Positions 1 through 13,600 of a stretch of DNA of 64,000 nucleotides are shown piece after piece (positions within the stretch are counted from its first letter, which is position 1; each line of letters begins with the position of its first letter). The translations under genes were made by a program, and so were the position numbers. The stretch is from Heterotrichella gracilis. Its lineage: Eukaryota; Sar; Xanthophyceae; Tribonematales; Xanthonemataceae. The stretch is from positions 1 to 64,000 of the forward strand of contig JAULBX010017525.1 in assembly GCA_032358255.1 (NCBI GenBank). Reading direction: 5' to 3'. The notes under the pieces are model-generated. The model was given only the letters and a program-made list of their open reading frames with translations, was not told the origin of the DNA and searched no databases.

Positions 1-325
1 CCTGACCCCCAATAATTTGCGCAAAAACAGCTTGTGCACCTTTTCAAGTACCTCACACCCTGCTTGCATGTACTGCGGTCCCCACACTTCACAACCATAG
101 GAAAGCACTGGTAAAACCAACGTATCAAACAACTGACATTTTAATTTACTGTTTGTTATCCCCATCATTGCACATCTGCGCATCACACCAAACATGGCTT
201 TCCTAGCAGCCACTGCCAACGCTTCTACGGCGGCTTGGAAACCTGTGTTCCTGTGAAAAATAATACCTTAATAGCAGTACTGTTCTACTTTATCTAACTG
301 GGTAGCATAGGGTAAAATATACACA
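1..325 (-). mobile_element. Decayed non-LTR (LINE) reverse transcriptase, 3' part
   Basis: Read on the minus strand, about 240 bases translate cleanly into the region that follows the catalytic palm of LINE reverse transcriptases. It runs through AARKAMFGVMRRCAMMGI, then LVLPVLSYGCEVWGPQYM, and ends in HKLFLRKLLGVR. The LSYGCEVWG block and the following K-x-FLRKLLG are typical of algal and plant LINEs. Upstream of this, one in-frame stop interrupts the reading around 277, so the copy looks dead. It runs off the left edge, so its 3' end and any target-site duplication cannot be seen. I cannot assign a LINE clade. Confidence 0.8.
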
Positions 326-487
326 GTATTGGAGATCACGGAAAGGTAGTGCACGTTTCCCTTTTGTACCTTCTTATTTTGGTGTTTCCTTGATGTTGCC
401 TTTGTTTCCATTTCCTTTTTCTGTTGTATCCAATGTTCATTCATCATGGCGTGCAGGGCACTGCTGGAGCAGGCTAGCTGAAGTCAG

Positions 488-823
488 CAGGCTGTCGACC
501 CCCAGCAGCTGGCAACCTGCCTCCAGGGCACGGGGGCAGCCATTGCCCACGTGCACAGCAAGCTTGGCCACGTCATGCGCCAGGTGGCGGAGGCTCAGGC
601 CGCCGCTGACCGGGGGAATCAGAAAGGGTGGGAGGGGGCGGTGGTGGCCAGCGAGGGTGCGCAGCCTGCTGTGAAGCCAGCCCAAGGGAGCGGCAGCAAG
701 GGTGGGGTTGGTTTTCAGGGTGGAGGGGCTGACAAGGGGGGTGGGAGGAAGGGTGACAAGGGCAAAGGGGCGGGCGCGCCTGCTGCAAGCACCAACCCCA
801 AGAAGAAAAAGGGGAGGAGGTAG
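488..823 (+). CDS. Last exon of an unidentified gene with a basic tail
   Basis: An open stretch follows a plausible acceptor (AG at 486-487; the alternative AG is at 489-490) and stops at 821-823. The translation begins with an Ala/Gln-rich segment containing HSKLGHVMRQVAEAQAAAD, continues through a Gly/Lys-rich low-complexity segment and ends in NPKKKKGRR, a basic tail that could be a nuclear signal. Codon use and GC content match the other exons in the window. An in-frame stop lies just upstream at 479-481, so earlier exons must be off the window or beyond the LINE remnant. I do not recognise the family. The exon has a diverged copy immediately downstream. Confidence 0.5.
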   Translation, partial: QAVDPQQLATCLQGTGAAIAHVHSKLGHVMRQVAEAQAAADRGNQKGWEGAVVASEGAQPAVKPAQGSGSKGGVGFQGGGADKGGGRKGDKGKGAGAPAASTNPKKKKGRR

Positions 824-839
824 GCGCTTTGCCATCATG

Positions 840-1012
840 CATGCAGAAAGTATGGGAGGGGGCGGTGGCAGCTAGCAAGGGCATGCAGCCTGCTGAGAAG
901 CATACTCATGGTAGTGGCACCAATGATGCATCTGATACCACACTGGGGTATCTGCCAGGGGGGGAGGGAGGAAGGCCAGGGGAAAGGCGCGCTAAATGCC
1001 TGCATGCGCATT
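840..1012 (+). repeat. Diverged tandem copy of the preceding exon
   Basis: The sequence from about 843 to 925 repeats the exon segment at 622-705 with many substitutions. Both share the GGGAGGGGGCGGTGG core followed by a Gly-Lys-rich stretch. It is no longer a continuation of the frame. This is the first example of the exon-edge copies found throughout the window. Confidence 0.6.
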
Positions 1013-1854
1013 GGTAGTTACAGTGCAGTTCTTAAGGAAGATAAGGGCAGAAACAGGTTCTAAATGCCAGCGGAAAAGATATCAATTCCAATGGCTAATT
1101 AGTCTCTTAGTGATATGGTGGTGGTGGTCAGGATGACAGTAGTTTGGTTCCAATATGAACCATGTTTTGATGGCATTTGTACTCCAAGGAAGGGCATGGA
1201 AGTAAGGGGTGTGCCCTGAATGTACATTATTCTCTGTGCTGCTGCTTCTGCGGTGACATACACATGCCGCTGCAGTTGCATTGCCAGAACTTGCAGTCTG
1301 TTCATCATCATCCCGCAACAGCCCATGGCAAGTCATCAAACGGAGTTTATAGTCTGTCCATGCTTGGTGTAGAGAATTTCCAAGTCACAGATCATTTTCC
1401 CATGTCCTCTGAGACGGGTATGAATATCTTCAACTGGGTTGCTGCTTTGCTCATGCAACTACGTGTGTATACAGTACACCTGCCCACTATGTAGGTTCAC
1501 AAAGTGGGCATCAAGTAGGCTCTGCACTTATAGTTTGTAGCAGCCATGCTATGCGCCGGCCTGGGCCAACATTGCCTCCAAGGTTGCCATCTAGGCTTCA
1601 AAAGCCACCTTTTGGTCCTCCAAGTTGACCCCTAAAGTTGACTGCCTCCTTGGCGTCAAAAGTTCGAGGAAGCGTTGGCAGCTCTTCAGAAAAGCGAGAA
1701 AACTGTCACGGACCGTGTCCAGCTGACTTGCGGTTGAGATTTTCCAGGTGTGAAAGCATGCACCCACAATCGGCACTGGGCCCAGGCACTGGAGTTGCAC
1801 CTTTGCGACGCAAGTCATATCGTCAGATGGTCAGGTGCAGGACCAGCGCTCAGC
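1013..1854. other. Intergenic, no supported gene
   Basis: Only short open frames on both strands are present. Two of them (minus strand 1099-1326 and 1591-1818) read somewhat protein-like but match no family I recognise and lack splice or start context. They could be remnants of mobile DNA. Confidence 0.4.
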
Positions 1855-1863
1855 ATATATAAG
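1855..1863 (+). promoter_or_regulatory. TATA-like box upstream of the 2.2 kb gene
   Basis: ATATATAAG lies about 310 bases before the proposed ATG at 2173, so it would give a long leader. It is supported only by the match to a TATA box and by its position. Confidence 0.3.
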
Positions 1864-2172
1864 GTGCAGCGGTGGCGCTCCATCCTTGTTATACCTGGTA
1901 TCAGCCCTCGGAGCTGGGTAGTATTGAGGTGCGCAGGCGGCACGTATGTGTGCTGCAATAAGCAGCAAAAACGCTGCCTTGGCCTCCATGCATGAACTCA
2001 CACCCTTGAACCCACGGTGCTGTGTGCACACTGGTTTTGCAGGTGAAGCAACACCCAACCCCTTCAGTGCTCGTAGCAGAGCTGGTTATGCTGCCTTGCG
2101 TCCCACCGCTGCTGCCTCACGACCCTCGCGACACATCCCTGCTGAGGGACAGGTCCCTTGGCGACGGGCGCC

Positions 2173-3623
2173 ATGACTCTTTCAACGGTGCTCAGCATCC
2201 AACACCTGCGTAGGCTCCCACCCGGCAGTCACTTAACAGTGGCTATCGCGGGCCACTACTACGGCGGCTTTTATGTCTCCTGCGGCACGTTCATCGGCCT
2301 GATAAACCTGGACCTGTGCTGCAACGCCGACCAGGTAACTCCATGGCCACCCCAGCTGTAGTTTCTGGGCACGCCGGTAATAAGGCAAGGCCTCAGGCCT
2401 GACAAAGCCTCCCGCTGTGCAGATCGGCAACTGGGAGTGCTATGGTTTGGTCGTCCTGAGGAACGACTCCGACCTCAGCCAGGCAAACCACCTGAGGCTC
2501 ACCGTCATGCTGAAGACAAGTCATGGCTGGTTTGACCCTTATACCCAGACTCTGTGCCCGTATCCTTGTAGTACTCAGCCAAATTCTCATTCTGATAAGT
2601 CCTTGTTTGCGCAAACTCTCACGCTGATAAGCGCACAGACCGTGTTTCACTGGTTGGCATGTGCAGCCCATAACAAAACCCGGCTACGTGCTCTTCCATT
2701 ACATGTACCAACCTTGAGCTCAGAGAGCCACTTTACCGTTGCGAGCCTAACCTGCTTACACCCTCCCCAGCTGGGCGGCACCCAAGGCGGACGGCAAGGA
2801 CCAGAACCGCCCCATCGTGCAAGTGGACTCCTACCAGCCCGACAACAAGCGCTTCCACTTTGAGCTGTGGGAGGCGCCCGAGCACGGCCCCAACCACGTG
2901 GCGATCAGGAACACCACCTTCTGCGGTGACCACTTCCTCTACAACCGCCGCCTGTGCAGGGAGCTGTGGCTGGACAGACAGCGCAGCAACTGCGGCATCT
3001 TCGTCATCCACCAGGTCAACAAGGTGCGCGTGCACATGGCAAGGGGCTGATAGCTGGGCACAGATGCATTCGCTTGCTTGGTGCATAGGGGTCACAGAGC
3101 ACCACACAACTAAAAAGGCGTGCACAATTATGCTAGACTTGTATTCATGCCTTCATTCATATTTACTGAAACTATGCGCAGTAGATAGTACCGTGGGGCT
3201 CCACGGCCAGCAACAGCAGAAAGTGGTGACAAAGTTGGCGTGCACGTGGGGGTATTGGCTGTTCAATTGTTGCACTGCGGGGCATAAAGGCAGAAAACAT
3301 GCCTGACTGAGAAAACGCACGGCAGTCACCTGACTGAGCCACACGCAAAGCAATGTTGCGCTGCTCCAGAGCCAACAGGCAGCTCCTAAGCGTGCATATG
3401 TCGGCACAAAACATCAGGGGCACTTTCACTTGTGACAACCATCGTATCGCCTCCTTGTAAGCACTGCTGCTTGCTCAGTTCATACATATGCGCGCAGGTG
3501 CCCCCAGGGGTTTGGGATGCCATCAAAGGGCCCCTGGCAGAGTTTGTTGGTGCCGTTGCTGCGGTTTTCGCCAAGGAGATGCTCTCAGGAGATGGCACCA
3601 GTACCAGTGGCAGCAAGCGCTAG
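2173..3623 (+). CDS. Small four-exon protein, possible beta-trefoil fold
   Basis: Exons are 2173-2334, 2423-2553, 2771-3023 and 3498-3623. All junctions are GT-AG and the phases (0, 2, 0) close, giving 223 residues. The start is the first ATG of the open frame; an in-frame stop lies at 2143-2145. The N-terminal half reads HLTVAIAGHYYGGFYVSC, then NADQIGNWECYGLVVL, resembling the G-x-WE-x-F repeats of fascin-like and other beta-trefoil proteins. The second half contains FHFELWEAPEHG and HVAIRNTTFCGDHFLYNRR, with several cysteines. The C-terminal exon is helical (GVWDAIKGPLAEFVGAVAAV) and ends in a Ser/Lys tail. No catalytic motif is visible, and no transit peptide or membrane span. The beta-trefoil idea is an inference from the pattern only. 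The function is unknown. Confidence 0.65.
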
Positions 3624-4918
3624 ATGGCGTGAAGATAGGTGCGGCACAGCGCAACAGGGAGCAACAGAAAGCAACAACTACGTGCTGGAAAGCTTCCCTT
3701 AGATGCACTGCCCAGCTGCTGCATTGGTTGTGGACGCGCCTGGGGTTTGAGTGGCTGGTTGTGGTTGATACCTGCACTTACATGCATCAAGCCCGTGCTT
3801 GTGTCGTTGACATGAAACTCGCCTTCTTTTGGACCTATTTCCTTAGAAATGCCAGTTTGATTAGTCGAGGGCAGGGCCCTGAAAATGGGCTGAAATTGTA
3901 CTGACTACAGCCCTCCCTCCCTCCTTCTTCGGCTGCTAATGTAGTGGGTGTCAAAAGCCATTTTCTTGATGAAGATGCTATCAACCTGATTGCGAATTTG
4001 CTGCAGTCCTTGTAACTGCAGTAGGACCATGACACAGCTGGGCAGGTGTGGGCCAAGCCTGAAAATCGGCAGCGGAAGAGAAATGGGTTGTAGTAACAAA
4101 AGGAAGATGGGTTATATGTCAAATCCCGTCAGCACCAAGCACCACCCTTGCTATGGGAGTACTGACCACTGCCGCAGCACAAGTTGCTTCACTGGCATAT
4201 GCATGGCAATGGTTATGGTAGTGTGCACACACAGTGTCCACATGCCATTGAAAGTGCCAACAGGTCGTGCAAAATTGACACTGGGCAACATCTGTGGTTC
4301 CGGAAGGCTTGTTGCTGAGTTAAAGTTTCAAAGTCAGGAGGCCAGGCGAAAGCCCATAGGAGGGGAGTATGTGTAAACAGGGAAGGAGGGGATGGGAAAC
4401 ACCACCAGAGGCCCAATTTTGCATGCCACGACCAGTTGTTTGTGGGCATAACTAGTCTTTGGTGGCTAGGCATACCTCAAATCTTGATGGGCAGGTGTTT
4501 GCTCTGGGTGACCTGCTGAGCTGAACTCTCACCTCTGGTGGGTGGTGTGGAACGTGGACACGAAATTTGCGTGCATGCTGCCCTGAAGGTTGCCAGGGTT
4601 GAACGTTGCTGATACATACTAGTGGTATCTTCATGCTTTGCTAGCAGAAAACCTCAGGTACACGCGACACGTGAGTGCCACAGTCTTGTAGTCGTCATCA
4701 TTGGATCCTGTGGTCTAGCACCCATTGGCTCTTTTGCAAGGCTTCAAGTTGTCACAACTGACAACTTCGTTTATGAGCCTATCTGGCAATTTGTACCAAC
4801 GTGGCGTGCAACCTTTGTGCACCTTTGAGGCCTGTTGGAAACTTGAGTCCAAGCACAGCCCAGCATCCCGCACACCTAGCCAGCCCCATTGCTTTACGTA
4901 TTAATGGCCTGCTCACCA
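3624..4918. other. Intergenic, no supported gene
   Basis: This is the 3' flank of the preceding gene and the upstream region of the acetyltransferase. No reading frame here has supporting codon bias, splice sites or a recognised motif. Confidence 0.45.
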
Positions 4919-4949
4919 CCCAATCAGCCAGTGGAGGTCCATATAAATA
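4919..4949 (+). promoter_or_regulatory. CCAAT and TATA boxes of the acetyltransferase gene
   Basis: CCAATCA at 4919-4925 is followed by TATAAATA at 4942-4949, about 180 bases before the ATG at 5126. The spacing is shorter than usual for a CCAAT-TATA pair. The TATA box is the best-placed core promoter candidate for this gene. Confidence 0.45.
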
Positions 4950-5125
4950 CCTTGTGGTAGGGAGTGGGAGTACCCCTAAGTGGTATTTACAAAATAGCCA
5001 GCAGCCTCAGCCGCTGCTTGACAGCCAGCCGCTCAACTTGTGGCAGACGGCATCTCAACTTGGCGACTCTTGGAAAGCAGCCTCAGCTATTGACAGGCAG
5101 CAGCCTCAACTTTTACTTGGCAGCC

Positions 5126-7796
<2,671 letters not shown>

Positions 7797-10688
7797 GTCC
7801 TGGCCCAGGCATGGACCTGTTGCAGACCCTAATGCAGGATTTTCACTGGCCGCTGCCTGCGCGTCGCTGCACCCTGTTAAGCCATAGCAGCTGGAGCGTG
7901 GGGCGGCCCTGGTGGTGCAATTGATCAAATGATGCAGCCAGGGCGCAGTGAGAGTGGCAGCAGCGTGCGCACACAGCTGCAGCCCCTTGATCGCTGCTGG
8001 CTGAACGCAGCCTTGAAATTGCGCCACCAGCACCGAGATTACTAGCGCGATTGGCATATGAAGCACCCACACCAGCAGCGCACCAGCATCCACACCAGCA
8101 CTAGCACCAGCACCAGCACCAGGATCAGCACCAGCACTAACAATAGCAATTGGACCACTGGCACTCGCAGCACCAGCACTAGTAGCACATGCACCACTGA
8201 CACTTGCAGCACCAGGACTAGTAGCACTTGCAGCACTTCACCATTGACATTTGCAGCGCAGCACAGCACACCACAGGTTTTGACCCGGACTGGGACCGCC
8301 TCTCTGTTGGGATTTATTCAATTTCCTTATAGATTGAAGAATCGGCCTGTTGGTATTGAATTTGCGCCCACTCCTTGCACCATGCAAGCATACTGTACAT
8401 GTGCCCAATTCTGAGGGAAGGTGCCACCGTAAGTTGCAATGGGTACAGCAGTGCATGATAGATTGCGCGGACCAATGCAGTAGCCGCTGAAATGTTCAAT
8501 ATTGGCGGACCCACCCAACTGGGATGCGCACAAATTGAGTTCATTCACTAGGTTCGAGGTGAATTCTCCCTTCAGCCATCAGGGTAATCAAACGGGTTTG
8601 AGAATACGGGGAGTGTATCAGTTGCTCTCCAGTCTGTCCCTTGTTGCACATTGAAGGGCGAGCAAACTGAGATGGAACACTTGCCCAGCTGGGGTTGAGG
8701 AAAACCCTGTTGAAGGGCGAACGTTTCAGCTCCTCTTGCCGGGCGGGCCGCCGCTGTGCCGCAGGGCGGCAGATTGTACCGCAATGTCACGTGCTGGCGG
8801 CCTTATTCATCCCATCCCATGTGCACAGGTGCGTCCCATGTGCACGAGCGCGCTAGTGGGCAATAACAAGTGTGCGTTGAGAGCCTGTTGGGCAACCAGC
8901 TCGCTCACCTCTCAGGGAAGGCGACACCTCGCCAAGATGGGGCAATGGCGGGGCCATTGCGGTACTTAGCGTCAAGACGCACGGCCCAACCACCGTTCAC
9001 CCCACCACCGAACCCATGAGCAACCCTCATTTTCAAAAGTTTGGCCCCGCTCCCTCGCCGTAGCACCCCCGTGCGGCCAATCTGGGTCAAATCGTTTCCT
9101 GAAGGCTGTACTTGTACGCAGCTTTGGGTTAGGTCCCTCTCAAGAGACTGCACTCGGGTCACGCCACCCCAGCGAGCGAAAGTCAGGGTAAGCACGGAAC
9201 TCCCAACCATCGAACGCACGCTGCTGCGTTTTCAACGACGGGGGCTGGCCGCTCCCCTCAGCGTATATCCACCTTCTGTAGCTCTGTGTGTCTCACTGGT
9301 GCCTGTACCCCGCTGCCTTATCCCACCTTCACGCTGCTTTCACATGCTCGAAGCGCTCGAAGTCAGTCAGAATCCACAGCACAGACCCTTCACCCTGCAC
9401 CCTGATCTGGCACGTTGTTTCCTAAGCAGCCGACTTAAGGAGAGCGTTCGGCTGTACTTCGGGTTTGTGAAGCCTTCTCACAGCCCAACACACCCTGTTC
9501 GTCCTAATGTGTTTGTGCCCGTTGGTGCCTGTTAGTTCACAGTGTAATATCTGCGACTAGTTTGACAGCTGGCCGTGGCAACCCCTGGGCAACGTGCACA
9601 CTTTCTTCCCTCGTGTGTGCTTGTGGCGTGGTTGCTGTTGCAGAAGTGGTTGCTGTTCGCCACTTGACCCACCTATGGGTTTTTGGCACCCACCTTGTGA
9701 AAGCTTGCAGCGCGTGCACGTGCTACAGGCAGCGGGTTGGCAGACAGACCAACCAGGTATATCTGCAACCTTTCAGAGCGAATAGCCTTTTATCTACGCC
9801 ACCTTCGTCTAGCCCACTTCGCTTGCCGTCTTTGCTCACTTGAACGTCTCGCTGTGTTGCGCTCGGTATCCACTTGAGAGGGTTTCGTGTGTGTGTCTTC
9901 CAATCAGCCGCAGTCCAAAAAAGCAGCCGTGCGTCGCGTGCCCCCGTGCATTCATCGTACCTTCTGTAAGTGCCGGGGCGTTACACCTAGTGGTTTCGAA
10001 ACCGGTTTCGATCGAACACCAGGCTTCATTTGCACGCCTGCCACCCCTGCCTAGCCAACCCACTGAACTTGTATTGGGTTATGCACATGAAGTGCCAGCT
10101 TTCACCTGTCGGCAGAAGTGCCTTCATTAGGTGACGTTGTCCTTTATATCCACAGCCCCATGCTCTCCCTGTACTGCCCAGGCCTGGCCAGAGTGATCTG
10201 AGGTGTTTTGTTGCACCAAACTTGACTGCTGGTCCCATCTTGTGCAGACGCCCTTCACCCTCCTCCATCACAAGTCTTGAGGTCGTCGCAGACTTTGCGT
10301 ACTGCCCAACTACCTTGCCTCTACTCCTCCAAGCAACAGCTCTTTGCAGCTAGTCCCAGTACTCCAAACATAACGCCCATACAACGCCCACAGCCTTGTG
10401 AACTGGACAGCCAGTTCATCCCACGAACCAGCAGCAACCCACCACAGCCCTTCACGAGCTTCAGCTGACTATCAAACACCTGCAAAGTGGTCCTGGACTG
10501 AGTGGATACACTCAGCCCTCCTCAGCACCCAGCACCGGCAGCTAGCACCAAGCGGTGCTATACCCTTCCCAGGGCTTACTCCCAGGAGCAAACTGGACGC
10601 ACCACCACCTCCTCTACAACCAGTAAATGTCTTCGGACGCCAAGGATTCCCAAGTACCCTGACAAAGAATAACACCATACAATACAAT
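7797..10688. other. Intergenic region before the ammonium transporter
   Basis: Apart from the CAG/ACC-rich tract at 8068-8240, I see no supported gene. The longest open frame (9041-9535) starts at a non-ATG codon and has no recognisable motif. A weak TATA-like TTTATAT is at 10143-10149, far (about 540 bases) from the transporter ATG. Confidence 0.4.
8068..8240. repeat. CAGCAC/CACCAG-rich simple repeat
   Basis: An imperfect run of CACCAG, AGCACC and related hexamers extends over about 170 bases. Read on plus it would encode Ser/Thr-rich sequence, and on minus Leu/Val-rich sequence. It is best read as a degenerate microsatellite in the intergenic region, about 270 bases after the acetyltransferase stop. 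Confidence 0.8.
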
Positions 10689-13600
10689 ATGTCGTTCGCA
10701 AGCCCAACTACGACGCCGTTAGACCTACAAAATTTAGGACCATGGCAGGAGGTAGGTGCCAGCTTATCTAGTGTCAGCAGCCCTCTGTCAACCATCTGTA
10801 CCCACTTGCCACCTGCCATGCTGGATGATATAATTGCATACAGCTGTATATTATCCACTGCCTGCTGCAAAGGACGGCCTGCCCCCCCACACGCAACTGC
10901 ACTCCTGCACAGCCCGCCTGCTACTGCCACCCCTTCAGCAGCCCCTGTTCATCTCCCTTCCCCTGAAACACTACAACAGCTGTGTTCCCTCAGCAATTTT
11001 CCACCATAACAGCTGTTTCCCCTCCCCTTTTCAGGAGCTGTACGACACCCTGACAGGCATCTGGGTGCTTGTGGCTGCGTTCCTGGTGTTCTTCATGCAG
11101 TGCGGCTTTGCGCTGCTGGAGGCGGGGTCCATCCGCTACAAGAACACACGCAACATCCTGCTCAAAAACACGATTGAAACCGCCACCAATGCCATAATGT
11201 GGTACGTGGACCCACAAGCAGGCAAACTTTGGCTGGGCAAGTTGGGCTAGGGCTAGAGCTGTGGACCCTTGGGGTTGCGCCAAGCTTGACAGCAAGTTCT
11301 TTTTTGGAAACCCCTCCCGTCTGCCCTGCGCACACCTCCCGCCTGATGGTGCACAACCTGTGCCAGGCAACAGCAGTTCTGAAAATCTTTAGAGTTGAGG
11401 TACCTGCGCCTGTGTGCTCAAGAACCCACCAATGTGTGGTGTGCAAGTGGGCGGTCCACAGTGTGTCTACCTTGGCCTTGGTAGTAGATGCGTCACTGTA
11501 TGTTGACTGAATCGCCACTCACGTGCACATGACCATGGGTCTACCATTGCCATTGCCACTGTACGTCTGATTGAACCGCCACCCGCAGGTACCTGTGCGG
11601 CCAGGCCTTTGCGCACGGCGAGTGCTACAACGGCAGCAATGCCTTCATCGGCACAGGCAACTTTGCCAGCTCAGACTCCTCGGTGGTGAACCAGCCGCTC
11701 TACTGGGTGCACTGGATCTTTGGGTAGGGCTGGTTGTGTGGCTAGGTGCATATGCAGCAGTTCAGCTGCAAATGCAGCAGAATTTGCACCGTGATGCATG
11801 AAATAATCGAGAGCGTGACGGTGGTGTCCTGGTTCCTTTGTGGACTTCAAAATTGCGATAATCATATCAATAATTTACAGTACTGCCATGTACAATATTG
11901 TACATCTCGTCCCCCCCCCCCCCACTCACCCCTCACGTCACCCCCCCCTGCAGCTGGGTGTTCTGCGCAGTGAGCGTGACGGTGGTGTCAGGCGCGCTGG
12001 CTGAGCGCTCCCAGCTGACGGCCTACATCGTGTACGCTGTGTGGCAGAGCGGGTTTGTGTACCCAGTCATCGTGCACTGGACATGGAGCTTTGAGGGCTG
12101 GCTGTCGCCATACCGAATCAGCTGCGAGACCGGCCTGGCGGACGTGGTGTTCTCAGGTGGGTGGAAACGAACGGGGCTGGATAACATATCATTTTTGCTC
12201 GTATAATCACAATAATGTACAAAAATAGTATTAATAGGAATATGTTACTTATATCGCACCATATCCAATCCCCACATTGGGCAATACCCACAGCGCGCAA
12301 TTTTCACATTTTCCAAACCCTGATTTGCTGAGACGGGCCTGGCGGCCGTGGTGCTCTCAGGTGGGTGGGGGAGGGGCTTGGGGGCAGGATTGGTGATAGT
12401 TGCGGGGTTGGAGGGCGCGTGAGATAGTTGCGGGAATGGTGAAGTGCGAGGTAGCTGTGGGGTTGGTGGCGGTAAGGTTGGAGGTTGTTGGAGCTTTGAG
12501 GGCTGGCTGTTTCCCTACTGAATCAGCTGCGAGACGGGCCTGGCGGACGTGGTGTTCTCAGGTGGGTGGAAATGGGCGGGGCTGGCTAACAATTTAAACT
12601 ACTATGAAATTGAAAATACAGGTTTTGATAATGTGTATCTTGTAAATCTTGATAATCTAAAGTACAAAAATATATAGAAACGTATAGTAGTATATTGTAT
12701 TTACCGATATTGCACCATAACACATCCCACAAAAGGCAATACCCACAGCACTCAAGTTTCCGAATCTTCCAAAACCCTGCTTTGCCGAGACCCTGCATTT
12801 CGCACACGCCACATGGCCCACATCCACAGTCTCATTCTCATGCCTCGAATCCCCACATTGCTGCGTCCTCATCCTCAGGGACGGTTGGCCTCATCGACTA
12901 CGCCGGCAGCTGCAACGTGCACATGACAGGTGGCGCCGCGGCACTGGTGGGGGCAATCATAGTGGGACCCCGCATAGGACGCTTCCTTGAGGATGGCACT
13001 GTGGTCTCCATGCCAGCGTGCAACCCAACCCACCAGGTGCGTTACTTCACTAAATTGCATGGCTTCCAGAACACAGCCAGTTGTAGCAGTCTGGCCTACA
13101 TGCGCCGGACAGGCCCCTTCTTGCACTGTTGTCGCACTGTCTGCACCGGCACTGAGGGCAAGCATAATGGGCCCGCACATTGGGCGCTTTGGGAGAATGG
13201 CGCTGTGGTATCCATGCGTGCATGCACCTCAACCCACCCAATGAGCGCACCCCGTAGGGGTAGATGGCAGGGAGGAAAGGGGATAGTGGGGAGTGGATTG
13301 TGGCAGGGATGGGAGGGGACCTTGGGTGCACATGCCAGGTGGCGCTGTGGCACCGTTGTGGCCGATACGTGAGTACACCTTCTGGCAATGCCTTGAGACA
13401 AATGGCACTAAAGTGACCATGCTGGCATGCAACCCAGCCCAACAGAAAAGCTAGGTAGCTGATTGCATAACTTCCAGCAACACAGCCAGTTTGCCAGTCT
13501 GTCTTTTGTGCTTCAAAGCTGGGCAAGAGACAATAAATCTAACCCCTCTCCACCCCCCTCAGGCCCTGGGCACATTCATCCTGTGGCTGGGATGGTACGG

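Noticed and set aside
9041-9535. 164-codon open frame on plus
   Set aside because: It begins at a non-ATG codon, has no recognisable motif and no splice context, and lies in an intergenic region of mixed composition.
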